A stretch of DNA of 64,000 nt from Intestinibacillus sp. Marseille-P6563 (GTDB taxonomy: Bacteria; Bacillota; Clostridia; Oscillospirales; Butyricicoccaceae). The translations under genes and the position numbers were made by a program. Below, piece by piece: positions 41,938 to 49,760 of the stretch. Below the pieces are notes generated by a model. That model was not told the origin of the DNA. It was given only the letters and a program-made list of their open reading frames with translations, and did no database searches. The DNA lies in NCBI RefSeq assembly GCF_900604335.1, contig NZ_UWOD01000001.1:932521-996520 (forward strand), written 5' to 3'. How positions within the stretch are numbered: the first letter of the stretch is position 1; each line of letters begins with the position of its first letter.

Positions 41938-42116
41938 GCCGGAGCAAGAAGTGACGGCTGGAGTGGTCCTTCTTCCTGGGGGAGAACGGCCGCCGCAGGT
42001 ACAATAAGATCTGCAAGGGCTGTATCCATCCCTGCAAGCAGAGTTTCCGGGCGGTTCTTATCGCCTGTCCCCATTACCAGTCCGCACGCTCGAAAAAGTG
42101 TGGGGATAGGGGTTGA
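41934..42116 (+). pseudogene. Small CxxC conjugative-element protein with in-frame stop
   Basis: ATG at 41934 overlaps the previous stop (ATGA). Six codons (MSRSKK) are followed by TGA at 41952-41954, then the frame stays open to 42114-42116 with WSFFLGENGRRRYNK, ICKGCIHPCKQSFR and ACPHY. This is the pattern of a small zinc-ribbon-like protein common on Firmicute conjugative elements. The stop makes it a likely pseudogene. Confidence 0.6.
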
Positions 42117-42243
42117 AAATGGGCTGAAAAATCGCCTGTGGCGGCTTTTCCGGGAGCCGCCCTTATGATTTTCCCATGTGGGTCTGCCCCTTCAATTTAA
42201 AGGGTGCAGAGAGGCTGTTTTGAACACTTTTCCATAACAGAGC

Positions 42244-42296
42244 GGGAGCGCCGCCTTCGGTTTGGACCGAGGGTAACGCTCCCACTTCTTTTTTTG
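42244..42296 (+). terminator. Terminator after the ardA block
   Basis: GGGAGCG (42244-42250) pairs with CGCTCCC (42277-42283), an inner TCGG/CCGA stem stacks inside, and T7-8 follows. Confidence 0.75.
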
Positions 42297-42353
42297 TTCT
42301 CTTTTTTCTCTTTCAATCAGGATCGGACAGGAAGGATGTTCGCAGCAGCAGGC

Positions 42354-42499
42354 GCTGTGGGAATGTGCGTAAACGGCCATGTCTGCGGAGCTGTGGGAAA
42401 CGGTGTTTGCGGGCTGTGGGAAAGCCGGCGGCTTTTCCATCGGGCCGTGAATATCTGTTTTCCATCGGCGGAGCGGCCGTTTTCCACATTTCCCACAGC
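42354..42499 (+). repeat. GCTGTGGGAA repeats, three direct and one inverted
   Basis: GCTGTGGGAA at 42354-42363, GCTGTGGGAAA at 42390-42400 and 42413-42423, and the inverse TTTCCCACAGC at 42489-42499. They lie in the 490-bp gene-free stretch between the ardA block and the methyltransferase. Otherwise I see only the terminator upstream and a promoter downstream in this gap. Confidence 0.7.
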
Positions 42500-42528
42500 G
42501 GAAAATAGCATGATAGCATACTTGTATA

Positions 42529-42582
42529 TTGCTTTTCTGCAAAAAAAGATTTATAATGCATTATGGTTAGTTTATGCTAACC
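42529..42582 (+). promoter_or_regulatory. Promoter and GTTAG-N6-CTAAC box of the cargo methyltransferase
   Basis: TTGCTT (42529-42534), 17 bases, TATAAT (42552-42557). At the start of the transcript lies GGTTAG-TTTATG-CTAACC (42565-42582), a perfect inverted repeat and the first of three such boxes in this region. Confidence 0.7.
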
Positions 42583-42607
42583 TCAATTTCGAATCACGGA
42601 GGCGGTT

Positions 42608-43276
42608 ATGGGAATATTAAAGGCTTTTTTCAACAATACCCGCAAGCCGAAAGGATTGCTGGGCAGGTGCATGGTGGGCAGCATGAATCATGCCCATGCT
42701 GCCCTCGCGAATTGGGGCCTTAGCCATTTGCCCGAAACAGGTCCCACCGAGATTGCGGAGTTGGGCTGCGGTGGTGGGCGGAATATCCGAGCCCTTTTAC
42801 GAAAATATCCTGCTGCGACTGTCACCGCCTTAGACTATTCAGAAATATCTGTGGAAAAGGCCAAGAGTGTTAACCGCAAGGGGCTGCAAGCCAGCCGCTG
42901 CCGTATCATACAGGGAGATGTGTCTTGCCTTCCCTTCGAGGATGGTGCATTTGATTTGGTGACCGCATTTGAAACGGTATATTTCTGGCCTGGTCCTACG
43001 GAGAGCTTCCGGGAGGTGTACCGCACTCTGCGGCCGGGCGGCATCTTTCTGATCGTCAATGAGTCGGACGGAGAAGATCCCCACGCCAGCAAGTGGCTTT
43101 CTGTCATTGATGGGATGAGGATCTTCGATGGAGACCAACTTGCCCGTTTTCTCACCGAGGCAGGTTTTTCTGAGATCATCATAAATCGGAATGCAAAAAA
43201 GCATTGGCTCTGCGTTCTGGCGATGCGGGAAAACAGCAGCCTTTTGGAAAACGAAGAACCGAGTGGCATCTCATAA
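42608..43276 (+). CDS. Class I SAM-dependent methyltransferase
   Basis: A 222-residue Rossmann methyltransferase of the UbiE/Methyltransf_11 type: motif I IAELGCGGGRNI (about 47-58), motif II VTALDYS, motif IV CLPFEDGAFDLVTAFET, and LRPGGIFLIVNE. The acceptor is unknown. CGGAGG precedes ATG 42608 by 7-8 bases. It opens the metal-associated cargo block, under the GTTAG-N6-CTAAC box, and similar methyltransferases accompany siderophore-like ABC modules in gut Firmicutes, which is knowledge of context, not proof of function. Confidence 0.82.
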   Translation: MGILKAFFNNTRKPKGLLGRCMVGSMNHAHAALANWGLSHLPETGPTEIAELGCGGGRNIRALLRKYPAATVTALDYSEISVEKAKSVNRKGLQASRCRIIQGDVSCLPFEDGAFDLVTAFETVYFWPGPTESFREVYRTLRPGGIFLIVNESDGEDPHASKWLSVIDGMRIFDGDQLARFLTEAGFSEIIINRNAKKHWLCVLAMRENSSLLENEEPSGIS

Positions 43277-43405
43277 AAAGCGGCAAATGGTGCGGCTGAG
43301 CACAGCATTTGACTTACTATTCAACTATTGGGATGCTTCTGATGAAGTGTACCGTATATGCTGGAACCAGCGAAACGGACTTTAAGAAGAATGGAGGGAC
43401 AGAAG

Positions 43406-43654
43406 ATGTGGAAATACACAATCCAAGTAGACGGCATGATGTGCGGTATGTGCGAGAGCCATGTGAACGATGCGGTGCGGAAAGCATTTCCGGTGAAGAA
43501 GGTCACTTCATCTCGGAGTAAAAAAGAGACTGTGGTAATCACGGAAATGGAACTGGATCAAGAGACTTTACGGGCGGCTATTTCCGCCACTGGCTATGAT
43601 GTGGGAGAGATTCGGAGGGAATCCTGGCACAAGAAAGGGCTGTTTGGCCGATAA
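43406..43654 (+). CDS. Heavy-metal-associated (HMA) domain protein
   Basis: An 82-residue protein with one ferredoxin-like HMA domain; the metal motif GMMCGMC puts cysteines at 13 and 16, and the C-terminal Asp-Tyr-Asp part follows the fold. Such proteins carry Cu+, Zn2+ or other soft metals, often to P1B ATPases. It lies about 130 bases after the methyltransferase and just before an AraC gene and, further on, a P-type ATPase lacking its own CxxC domain, so it may be that pump's chaperone. GGAGG 8-9 bases before ATG 43406. Confidence 0.88.
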   Translation: MWKYTIQVDGMMCGMCESHVNDAVRKAFPVKKVTSSRSKKETVVITEMELDQETLRAAISATGYDVGEIRRESWHKKGLFGR

Positions 43655-43692
43655 GTATCTGAGACACAGATCAATGGAGAGGGGGCAAGCGG

Positions 43693-44577
43693 ATGCTGGC
43701 AGAATTTTTGTCAAAACAGGGGGAATGGACACAAGTGATGCCTGGTGCGCGAACCTGCCTGTTCTCCCTGTGCGAGAGGTCATTCCCTCTGCCCCTCCGG
43801 TTGGAACCTCTGCACTTTGAGGTATTGTTCTGCCTGGCCGGGATGGTGACTCTGACCCGGCGGGATGGTTCGGCTCTGAGGTTAGGTACCCGGCAGGTGC
43901 TTCTCCTCACCGACATCTCTGATCTGACCGATACCAGAGTGGAGACCGGCTTAAAGGGTGTGCTGGTGGCGGTGGACGCTCGGGGTGCCCGGGCGAGTCT
44001 AAAAGCCATTTGTGACCTGCTGGGCGGTTTGACTTTGAACACGGATCAAGTACGGCGGTGGATGGTCAGCCGGGGCGGCTGCGCTGTGGAGGGGCCCTCT
44101 CGCTGGAGCCAGGCGGCCTTCGCTGACCTGGATCGTTTGCCCCAGAGCGAGCGGGCACGCTGGTGCGTGTGGAAGTCGGTGGAACTGTTGTATCTGCTAT
44201 CTGCCCAGGGGGAACCAGCGGCGGAAATGGCCCCGGTGCTGGATCAGGAGATGATCCGGACCTTGGCAGAAACCCGCCGATATATGGAGGAGAATCTGGA
44301 CGAACCCCTCTCCATATCAACTTTGAGCCGCCGTGCCTGCCTCTCTGCAACTACATTCAAGGAGGGGTTCCGTCGCCTGTACGGACTGCCGGTCCACACC
44401 TGGCTGCAGCAGCGGAGGATGGAGCGTGCGGCGGAGTTGCTGCGGGACTCCTCTCTTAGCGTGCTGGGGGTAGCCCAGTCAGTGGGATACAGCAGCGCCA
44501 GCCAGTTTTCCGCCGCCTTCCGGCGGCAGTATGGCATGTCGCCAACCATGTATCGAAAAATGTCTGAACCGGCATAA
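43693..44577 (+). CDS. AraC-family transcriptional regulator
   Basis: A 294-residue protein with an N-terminal cupin-like sensing domain and a C-terminal double HTH (about 195-290, NLDEPLSISTLSRRACLSATTFKEGFRRLYG and VAQSVGYSSASQFSAAFRRQYGMSP). It resembles the PchR/YbtA branch that activates siderophore uptake genes. TGAGACACAG occurs both 33 bases before its ATG (43660-43669) and in the next promoter (44593-44602), a candidate binding site. Start ATG 43693 after GAGGGGGC. Confidence 0.87.
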   Translation: MLAEFLSKQGEWTQVMPGARTCLFSLCERSFPLPLRLEPLHFEVLFCLAGMVTLTRRDGSALRLGTRQVLLLTDISDLTDTRVETGLKGVLVAVDARGARASLKAICDLLGGLTLNTDQVRRWMVSRGGCAVEGPSRWSQAAFADLDRLPQSERARWCVWKSVELLYLLSAQGEPAAEMAPVLDQEMIRTLAETRRYMEENLDEPLSISTLSRRACLSATTFKEGFRRLYGLPVHTWLQQRRMERAAELLRDSSLSVLGVAQSVGYSSASQFSAAFRRQYGMSPTMYRKMSEPA

Positions 44578-44592
44578 CATCGTCTGATTCGG

Positions 44593-44622
44593 TGAGACAC
44601 AGCATTGTTTATCCTTTATAAT
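44593..44622 (+). promoter_or_regulatory. Promoter of the small-protein/P-type ATPase operon
   Basis: GAGACA (44594-44599), 17 bases, TATAAT (44617-44622). The poor -35 lies inside TGAGACACAG, which is repeated upstream of the AraC gene, so AraC-dependent activation is likely. Confidence 0.55.
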
Positions 44623-44668
44623 ACTCAGATACATAAAAAAGCTTGTTTCCGGACAGGAGGAGATTTCA

Positions 44669-44749
44669 ATGAAACAACATCGCTTCTGGGCCTGGGGCGC
44701 CGTGATTTGCATGGTCATGGTGATGATTACGGGCTACAAACACAAATAA
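44669..44749 (+). CDS. 26-residue single-helix membrane peptide (DUF6219-like)
   Basis: ATG 44669 with AGGAGGA 7 bases upstream. The peptide starts MKQHRFWAWGAV, continues with a hydrophobic VICMVMVMIT helix and ends GYKHK. The pattern is that of a conserved tiny membrane protein found beside P-type ATPases in gut Firmicutes, which I recall as DUF6219. Its position just before the DUF6110-like gene and the ATPase suggests a subunit or regulator of the pump. Confidence 0.7.
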   Translation: MKQHRFWAWGAVICMVMVMITGYKHK

Positions 44750-44769
44750 AGCAGAAAGGAAAGATTTCC

Positions 44770-45033
44770 ATGATGAAACACTATGTCAGACTGGCCTGCT
44801 TCGTGGGCGGCACTCTGTTCGGCTCCGTCGGCGTGAAGCTGCTCACCAGCAAAGACGCCAAGAAAGCTTATACTCACATTACCGCCGCCGGCCTGCGGAT
44901 GAAGGATAGCGTGATGGAAACTGTGACCTGTGTGCAGGAGAACGCCGCCGACATCCTGGCCTCTGCAAAGGACATCAACGAGACCCGAGCCGCCAAGGAA
45001 GCTGAGACCCAGGTGGAGGATCAGGAAGCCTGA
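44770..45033 (+). CDS. DUF6110-like small membrane-anchored protein
   Basis: An 87-residue protein: one hydrophobic N-terminal segment (CFVGGTLFGSVGVKLL), then a conserved SKDAKKAYTH motif and an acidic helical tail. I recall the family as DUF6110, regularly next to HMA-like P-type ATPases; function unknown. ATG 44770 with AAAGGAAAG upstream. Part of the operon leading to the ATPase. Confidence 0.75.
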   Translation: MMKHYVRLACFVGGTLFGSVGVKLLTSKDAKKAYTHITAAGLRMKDSVMETVTCVQENAADILASAKDINETRAAKEAETQVEDQEA

Positions 45034-45090
45034 AAATTGCGGAAGGGAGCCGGAAAACGGCTCCCTTTTTTCCATGAGGAGAGATTTAGT

Positions 45091-47178
45091 ATGCAAGCAA
45101 CCATCGTACATGAGAGCCGGGGGCGGATGCGTCTGCGGCTCCGTCAAAAAAATATATCCATTCGCCAGGCGGATCTGCTGGAAACCTGGCTGAAGGGACA
45201 GCCCTGGACCCGGGAGGCCGTGGTCCATGAGCGCACCTGCTGCGTCATCGTAACCTATACGGGAGACCGGGAAGCCGTCCTCTCCGCCCTCGGTGCGTTC
45301 ACTTGGGCCGGGGCGGAGTCATCCGTCACCCTGCCCGGCCACAGCACCCGGACTCTGAACCGAGAGTTCCAGGAGAAACTGGTGGGAAAGGTGGCGGTGA
45401 AAGCAGCCACTACCCTGTTTTTGCCCGCCCCGCTGCGGATCGCCCGGATTGTCTGGCACATGATCCCCTTTCTGCACAGAGGTCTGCGCTGCCTGGGACA
45501 TCGTCAGATCAAGGTGGAGATGCTGGATGCGTTGTCCATCGGGATCTCCGTCTGCCGCAGGGACTTCGGTACTGCCGGCACTGTCATGTTTTTGTTGGAG
45601 ATCGGTGAACTGCTGGAGGATTGGACTCGGAAGAAATCCGTAGCCGACCTGGCAGAGAGCCTGTCTCTCCATGTGGATCGGGTGTGGCTGAAAACCGAGG
45701 CTGGTGAAGTGCTCACCTCCATCGGCCAGATCAGACCCGGCGACTGGGTCGTGGTTCGAGCCGGAAGCGTCATCCCCCTGGACGGCGTGGTGGAGGAGGG
45801 GGAGATCACCGTCAACCAGGCGTCCCTCACCGGCGAGTCCGTCCCCGTGGCCAAGCGGCGCGGCGGCGCGGTGTACGCCGGCACCGTAGTGGAGGAGGGA
45901 GAGTGTGTCCTGGAGGTGAAGCAGGCCACCGGCCAGAGCCGCTATGACCAGATTGTGGAGATGATCCAGCGGTCTGAGCAGATGAAGTCTGCCGCCGAAG
46001 CCAAAGCGTCCAACTTGGCGGACAAACTGGTGCCCTATACCTTTGCCGGCAGCCTGGTGAGCCTTGCCCTCACCCGGAACGTGACCCGGGCCTTGTCGGT
46101 ACTTATGGTGGACTTCTCCTGCGCCCTAAAGCTGGCCATGCCCCTGGCGGTGATCTCCGCCATGCGAGAAGCGGGACGGGAGCACATCACCGTCAAGGGC
46201 GGAAAATTTCTGGAGGCGGTGGCGAAAGCGGATACCATCGTCTTTGACAAGACCGGCACCCTCACCCACGCCTGCCCCCGGATGGCAAAGATTTTTACCT
46301 TCAACGGAAAGATAGAGAATGAAATGCTCCGTCTGGCCGCCTGTTTGGAGGAGCACTTCCCCCACTCCATGGCCAACGCCGTGGTAGAGGAGGCCAAACG
46401 CCGGGGGTTGAGCCACGAAGAACGCCATGCTAAGGTGGAGTACCTGGTTGCTCACGGCATTGCCAGCTCAGTGGACGAAGAGCAAGTGTGCATCGGCAGC
46501 GCCCACTTCATCTTCGAGGATGAGAAGTGCGTGATCCCAGAGGAGGAACGGGCCAAGTTCGACGCGCTGCCCCCGGAGTATTCCCAGCTCTATCTTGCCA
46601 TCAACGGGGTGCTCTCCGCCGTGATCTGCATCTCCGATCCTCTGCGGGAGGAGGCACGGGAGGTGCTCTCCGCCCTGCGAGTCTTGGGTGTGCGGAATGC
46701 CATCATGCTCACCGGGGACAGCCCCCGCACCGCCGCTGCCATCGCGGAACAGCTCGGGGTAGATGCCTTTCGGGCCGGGGTGCTGCCAGCGGACAAGGCG
46801 GAGTATGTGGCCGCTTTGCGGAAGGAAGGGCATACTGTCCTTATGGTGGGAGACGGCATCAACGACTCTCCGGCCCTCTCCGAGGCGGATGCCGGCATCG
46901 CCATCAGCGACGGGGCGGCCATCGCCAGGGAGATCGCCGACATCACCATTGCCGCCGACAGCCTGTGGGAGCTGGTGCGCCTGCGGCAGCTGGCCATGGC
47001 CCTGATGCGCCGCATCCGGAATAACTACCGCTTTGTCATCGGGTTCAACGGGGCGCTCATCGGTCTTGGCGTGACGGGCATTCTGCCTCCAACCACCTCC
47101 GCCATGCTCCACAACCTGTCTACTCTTGGCGTAAGCCTCCACAGTATGACTGCCCTGCCCCAGAAAAAGCAAGATTAA
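45091..47178 (+). CDS. P1B-type metal-transporting ATPase with non-canonical ion motif
   Basis: A 695-residue P-type ATPase. An N-terminal HMA-like fold without CxxC (IVHESRGRMRLRL, about 3-70) precedes the core: TGES (247-250), phosphorylation motif DKTGT (386-390), and GDGINDSPAL. The membrane ion motif that is CPC in copper and zinc pumps reads FSCALK (342-347), keeping only the second cysteine and adding a lysine. The metal therefore cannot be assigned; Mn, Fe or Zn are possible. It comes after two tiny membrane proteins and before TetR and a YbtPQ-like ABC pair. ATG 45091 after AGGAGAG; a terminator follows. Confidence 0.88.
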   Translation: MQATIVHESRGRMRLRLRQKNISIRQADLLETWLKGQPWTREAVVHERTCCVIVTYTGDREAVLSALGAFTWAGAESSVTLPGHSTRTLNREFQEKLVGKVAVKAATTLFLPAPLRIARIVWHMIPFLHRGLRCLGHRQIKVEMLDALSIGISVCRRDFGTAGTVMFLLEIGELLEDWTRKKSVADLAESLSLHVDRVWLKTEAGEVLTSIGQIRPGDWVVVRAGSVIPLDGVVEEGEITVNQASLTGESVPVAKRRGGAVYAGTVVEEGECVLEVKQATGQSRYDQIVEMIQRSEQMKSAAEAKASNLADKLVPYTFAGSLVSLALTRNVTRALSVLMVDFSCALKLAMPLAVISAMREAGREHITVKGGKFLEAVAKADTIVFDKTGTLTHACPRMAKIFTFNGKIENEMLRLAACLEEHFPHSMANAVVEEAKRRGLSHEERHAKVEYLVAHGIASSVDEEQVCIGSAHFIFEDEKCVIPEEERAKFDALPPEYSQLYLAINGVLSAVICISDPLREEAREVLSALRVLGVRNAIMLTGDSPRTAAAIAEQLGVDAFRAGVLPADKAEYVAALRKEGHTVLMVGDGINDSPALSEADAGIAISDGAAIAREIADITIAADSLWELVRLRQLAMALMRRIRNNYRFVIGFNGALIGLGVTGILPPTTSAMLHNLSTLGVSLHSMTALPQKKQD

Positions 47179-47192
47179 GTTTCCTGACAGAG

Positions 47193-47220
47193 TCCGGCGC
47201 GTATGCGCCGGGCTTTTTTT
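47193..47220 (+). terminator. Terminator after the P-type ATPase
   Basis: TCCGGCGC pairs with GCGCCGGG-type arm across GTAT, followed by T7. Confidence 0.85.
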
Positions 47221-47230
47221 CGTATTCCAC

Positions 47231-47281
47231 TTGACAAACTGCCGCTTCCGTCGTATTATAACGGTGTTATATAACACTGTT
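47231..47281 (+). promoter_or_regulatory. Promoter and autoregulatory operator of the TetR gene
   Basis: TTGACA (47231-47236), 17 bases, TATTAT (47254-47259). Directly after the -10 lies a 22-bp palindrome (47260-47281, arms AACGGTGTTAT and ATAACACTGTT, one mismatch). Binding there would block transcription start, the usual TetR arrangement. Confidence 0.75.
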
Positions 47282-47296
47282 ATAAGGAGAGCGCCT

Positions 47297-47914
47297 ATGG
47301 AAGAAAAGTCTAATGTCACGCTGAAAAAAATCCAAGAGGCAGCCATGGCCGAATTTCTGGACAAGGGCTTTCAAGGGGCTTCTCTGCGGCAGATCGTAAA
47401 GAACGCCGGGGTAACCACCGGGGCCTTCTACGGCTACTTCTCCAGCAAGGAGGCGCTCTTTGCCTCCATCGTGGAGCCGCACGCGGCCGCTTTGATGGGG
47501 CGGTTCATGGAGGCCCAGACTTCCTTTGCCGAACTGCCTGAGGAGCAGCAGCCAGATCACATGGGGGAGGAATCCAGCAACTGCGTCCACTGGATGGTGG
47601 ACTACATCTGCCAGCACCGGGAGCCGGTGAAGCTGCTCCTCACCCGCGCAGAGGGTACCAGCTATGAGCACTTCGTCCACAGCATGGTGGAGGTGGAGGT
47701 AGAGTACACCCTCCAATACATGGAGGTGCTCCGCCGTCTGGGCCGGGACATTCCGGAACTGAGCCAGTCTCTGTGTCACATCATCGCCAGCGGGATGATG
47801 AGTGGCATTTTTGAGATCGTGATCCACGATATGCCCCGGGAGCAGGCGCTGCGGGACGTGGATCAACTCCGCGATTTCTATACCGCCGGATGGCTGAAAT
47901 TGATGGGGGCTTAA
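47297..47914 (+). CDS. TetR/AcrR-family regulator
   Basis: A 205-residue regulator with N-terminal HTH (IQEAAMAEFLDKGFQGASLRQIVKNAGVTTGAFYGYFSSKEALF, about 10-55) and a helical ligand domain. AAGGAGAG precedes ATG 47297. It probably represses itself through the 22-bp palindrome and perhaps the ABC genes 62 bases downstream, although that gap carries a different GTTAG-N6-CTAAC box. Confidence 0.88.
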   Translation: MEEKSNVTLKKIQEAAMAEFLDKGFQGASLRQIVKNAGVTTGAFYGYFSSKEALFASIVEPHAAALMGRFMEAQTSFAELPEEQQPDHMGEESSNCVHWMVDYICQHREPVKLLLTRAEGTSYEHFVHSMVEVEVEYTLQYMEVLRRLGRDIPELSQSLCHIIASGMMSGIFEIVIHDMPREQALRDVDQLRDFYTAGWLKLMGA

Positions 47915-47935
47915 CCCCTATCTTTTTTGAATACA

Positions 47936-47953
47936 GGTTAGCTATGACTAACT
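47936..47953 (+). promoter_or_regulatory. GTTAG-N6-CTAAC box before the ABC pair
   Basis: GGTTAG-CTATGA-CTAACT at 47936-47953, preceded by TACA and followed by an AAGGAGG site. The context is nearly the same as that of the box before the ECF S-component remnant (53515-53532). Confidence 0.65.
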
Positions 47954-47975
47954 ATTTTAACAAGGAGGGATCACT

Positions 47976-49760
47976 TTGAAGCAAAAGAAACCAAGCAGCC
48001 TGACCCGCATCCTGGGCTATGCGGGCGGGCACAAGAATCTAACGATCCTGGGCTGTATCCTGTCCGCCCTGTCGGCGGTGCTGGGGCTGGCGCCGTATCT
48101 GTGTGTCTGGCTGGTGGCCAGAAGCGTGTTGTCCACTTGGCCCGGCCTGGACGGGGCCGGGAACCTGGGACTCTGGGGCTGGATGGCAGTGTGGACTGCC
48201 GTTGGCAGCATCCTGCTGTACTTTGCCGCCCTCATGTCCACCCATATCGCGGCCTTCCGCACCGCCCGGAACATCCGGCGCGCCGCCATGACCCATGTTC
48301 TGAAACTCCCCCTGGGCTTTTTTGCCGGGAACCAGTCGGGGCGGCTGCGCAAGCTCATTGACGACAACGCCGGGCTCACCGAGGACCTGCTTGCCCACAA
48401 GCTCCCTGACCTGGCCGCCACGGCAGTGACGCCTATCGCCGCCATCGTGGTACTGTTCCTCTTTGACTGGCGGATGGGTCTGCTGTGTCTGCTCACCATG
48501 GTGCTGGCGCTGCTCTCCATGTGCATGATGATGGGCGGCAAGAACGCCGGCTTTTTCCACCGCTATCAACAGGAGATCGAGCGCATGAGCGGCGAGGCGG
48601 TGGAGTATGTCCGGGGCATCCCGGTGGTGAAGATGTTCCAGCAGACGGTCTACTCCTTCAAGGCCTTCTATGCCGCCATCCAGGATTACAGCGACCTGGC
48701 CAGTCAGTACGCCATGAGCTGCCGGACGGGCCAGACCTGTTTCCTCACCTTCATCAACGGAGCCTTCGCCCTGCTGATCCCGGCGGCGCTGCTCATCGCC
48801 TCCGGCGGGGATGTGCGTACCGCGCTGGTGAACCTGATCTTCTACGCCCTGTTCGCCCCTGCCTGCGGTCAGATGATCAACCGCATCATGTATATGAGCG
48901 GGGCGGTAATGGAGGCCGACGAGGCCATCGGACGCCTGGACGAGATCCTGAGCCAGAAGCCCATGGAGGAATCGAAGGTACAAAAGAAGCCGGCTGGCGA
49001 CGCCGTGGTCTTTGCACACGTGACCTTCACCTACCCCGGCGCCGACCGGCCCGCGCTGGAGGATGTGAGCTTTTCCGTCCAGCCCGGCCAAGTGGTGGCT
49101 TTGGTGGGTCCATCCGGCGGGGGAAAGACCACCGCCGCCAGCCTGATTCCCCGGTTCTGGGATGTGGACAGCGGCAGCGTCACCGTGGGCGGCGCGGACG
49201 TGCGGAAGCTGGACAGCGCTTCCCTCATGGGGCAGGTGGCCTTTGTGTTCCAGGATACCCGGCTGTTCAAGGAGAGCTTGCTGGAGAATATCCGGGCTGC
49301 CCGGCCGGATGCATCCCGGGAGGAGGTGCTTGCCGCCGCACATGCCGCCCAGTGCGATGACATCCTGGAAAAACTGCCCCAGGGGCTGGACACGGTGGTG
49401 GGCGCAAAGGGCGTCTATCTCTCCGGCGGGGAGCAGCAACGCATCGCCCTGGCCCGGGCCATTTTGAAGGACGCCCCCATCGTGGTACTGGACGAGGCCA
49501 CCGCCTTTGCCGACCCGGAGAATGAGCATCAGATCCAAAAGGCCTTTGAGACGCTGACCCGGAATAAAACAGTGCTGATGATCGCCCACCGGCTGTCCAC
49601 GGTGCAGAACGCGGACAACATCATCGTCCTCAGCGAGGGAAAGATTGCGGAGCAGGGCAATCACAGCGCCCTGCTGGAAAGAAACGGTGTCTACGCCGCC
49701 ATGTGGGCGGACTATCAGCGTAGCGCAAAGTGGAAGGTTGGAAAGGAGGCAGCGGTATGA
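47976..49760 (+). CDS. ABC transporter, fused membrane-ATPase subunit 1 (YbtP/IrtA-like)
   Basis: A 594-residue half-transporter: six-helix membrane domain (about 1-320) and ATPase (Walker A GPSGGGKTTA about 377-386, signature LSGGEQQR, Walker B IVVLDEATA). With the next protein it makes a heterodimer of exporter fold; YbtPQ and IrtAB of this fold import iron-siderophore complexes. The metal-type neighbours and the ECF remnant favour uptake, but drug or peptide export cannot be excluded. Start TTG 47976 with AAGGAGGG 7 bases upstream. Confidence 0.85.
   Translation: MKQKKPSSLTRILGYAGGHKNLTILGCILSALSAVLGLAPYLCVWLVARSVLSTWPGLDGAGNLGLWGWMAVWTAVGSILLYFAALMSTHIAAFRTARNIRRAAMTHVLKLPLGFFAGNQSGRLRKLIDDNAGLTEDLLAHKLPDLAATAVTPIAAIVVLFLFDWRMGLLCLLTMVLALLSMCMMMGGKNAGFFHRYQQEIERMSGEAVEYVRGIPVVKMFQQTVYSFKAFYAAIQDYSDLASQYAMSCRTGQTCFLTFINGAFALLIPAALLIASGGDVRTALVNLIFYALFAPACGQMINRIMYMSGAVMEADEAIGRLDEILSQKPMEESKVQKKPAGDAVVFAHVTFTYPGADRPALEDVSFSVQPGQVVALVGPSGGGKTTAASLIPRFWDVDSGSVTVGGADVRKLDSASLMGQVAFVFQDTRLFKESLLENIRAARPDASREEVLAAAHAAQCDDILEKLPQGLDTVVGAKGVYLSGGEQQRIALARAILKDAPIVVLDEATAFADPENEHQIQKAFETLTRNKTVLMIAHRLSTVQNADNIIVLSEGKIAEQGNHSALLERNGVYAAMWADYQRSAKWKVGKEAAV

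Noticed and set aside
42565-42582. Classical IdeR/DtxR box
   Set aside because: The half-site GTTAG fits, but the spacer is six bases instead of one, so the geometry differs.
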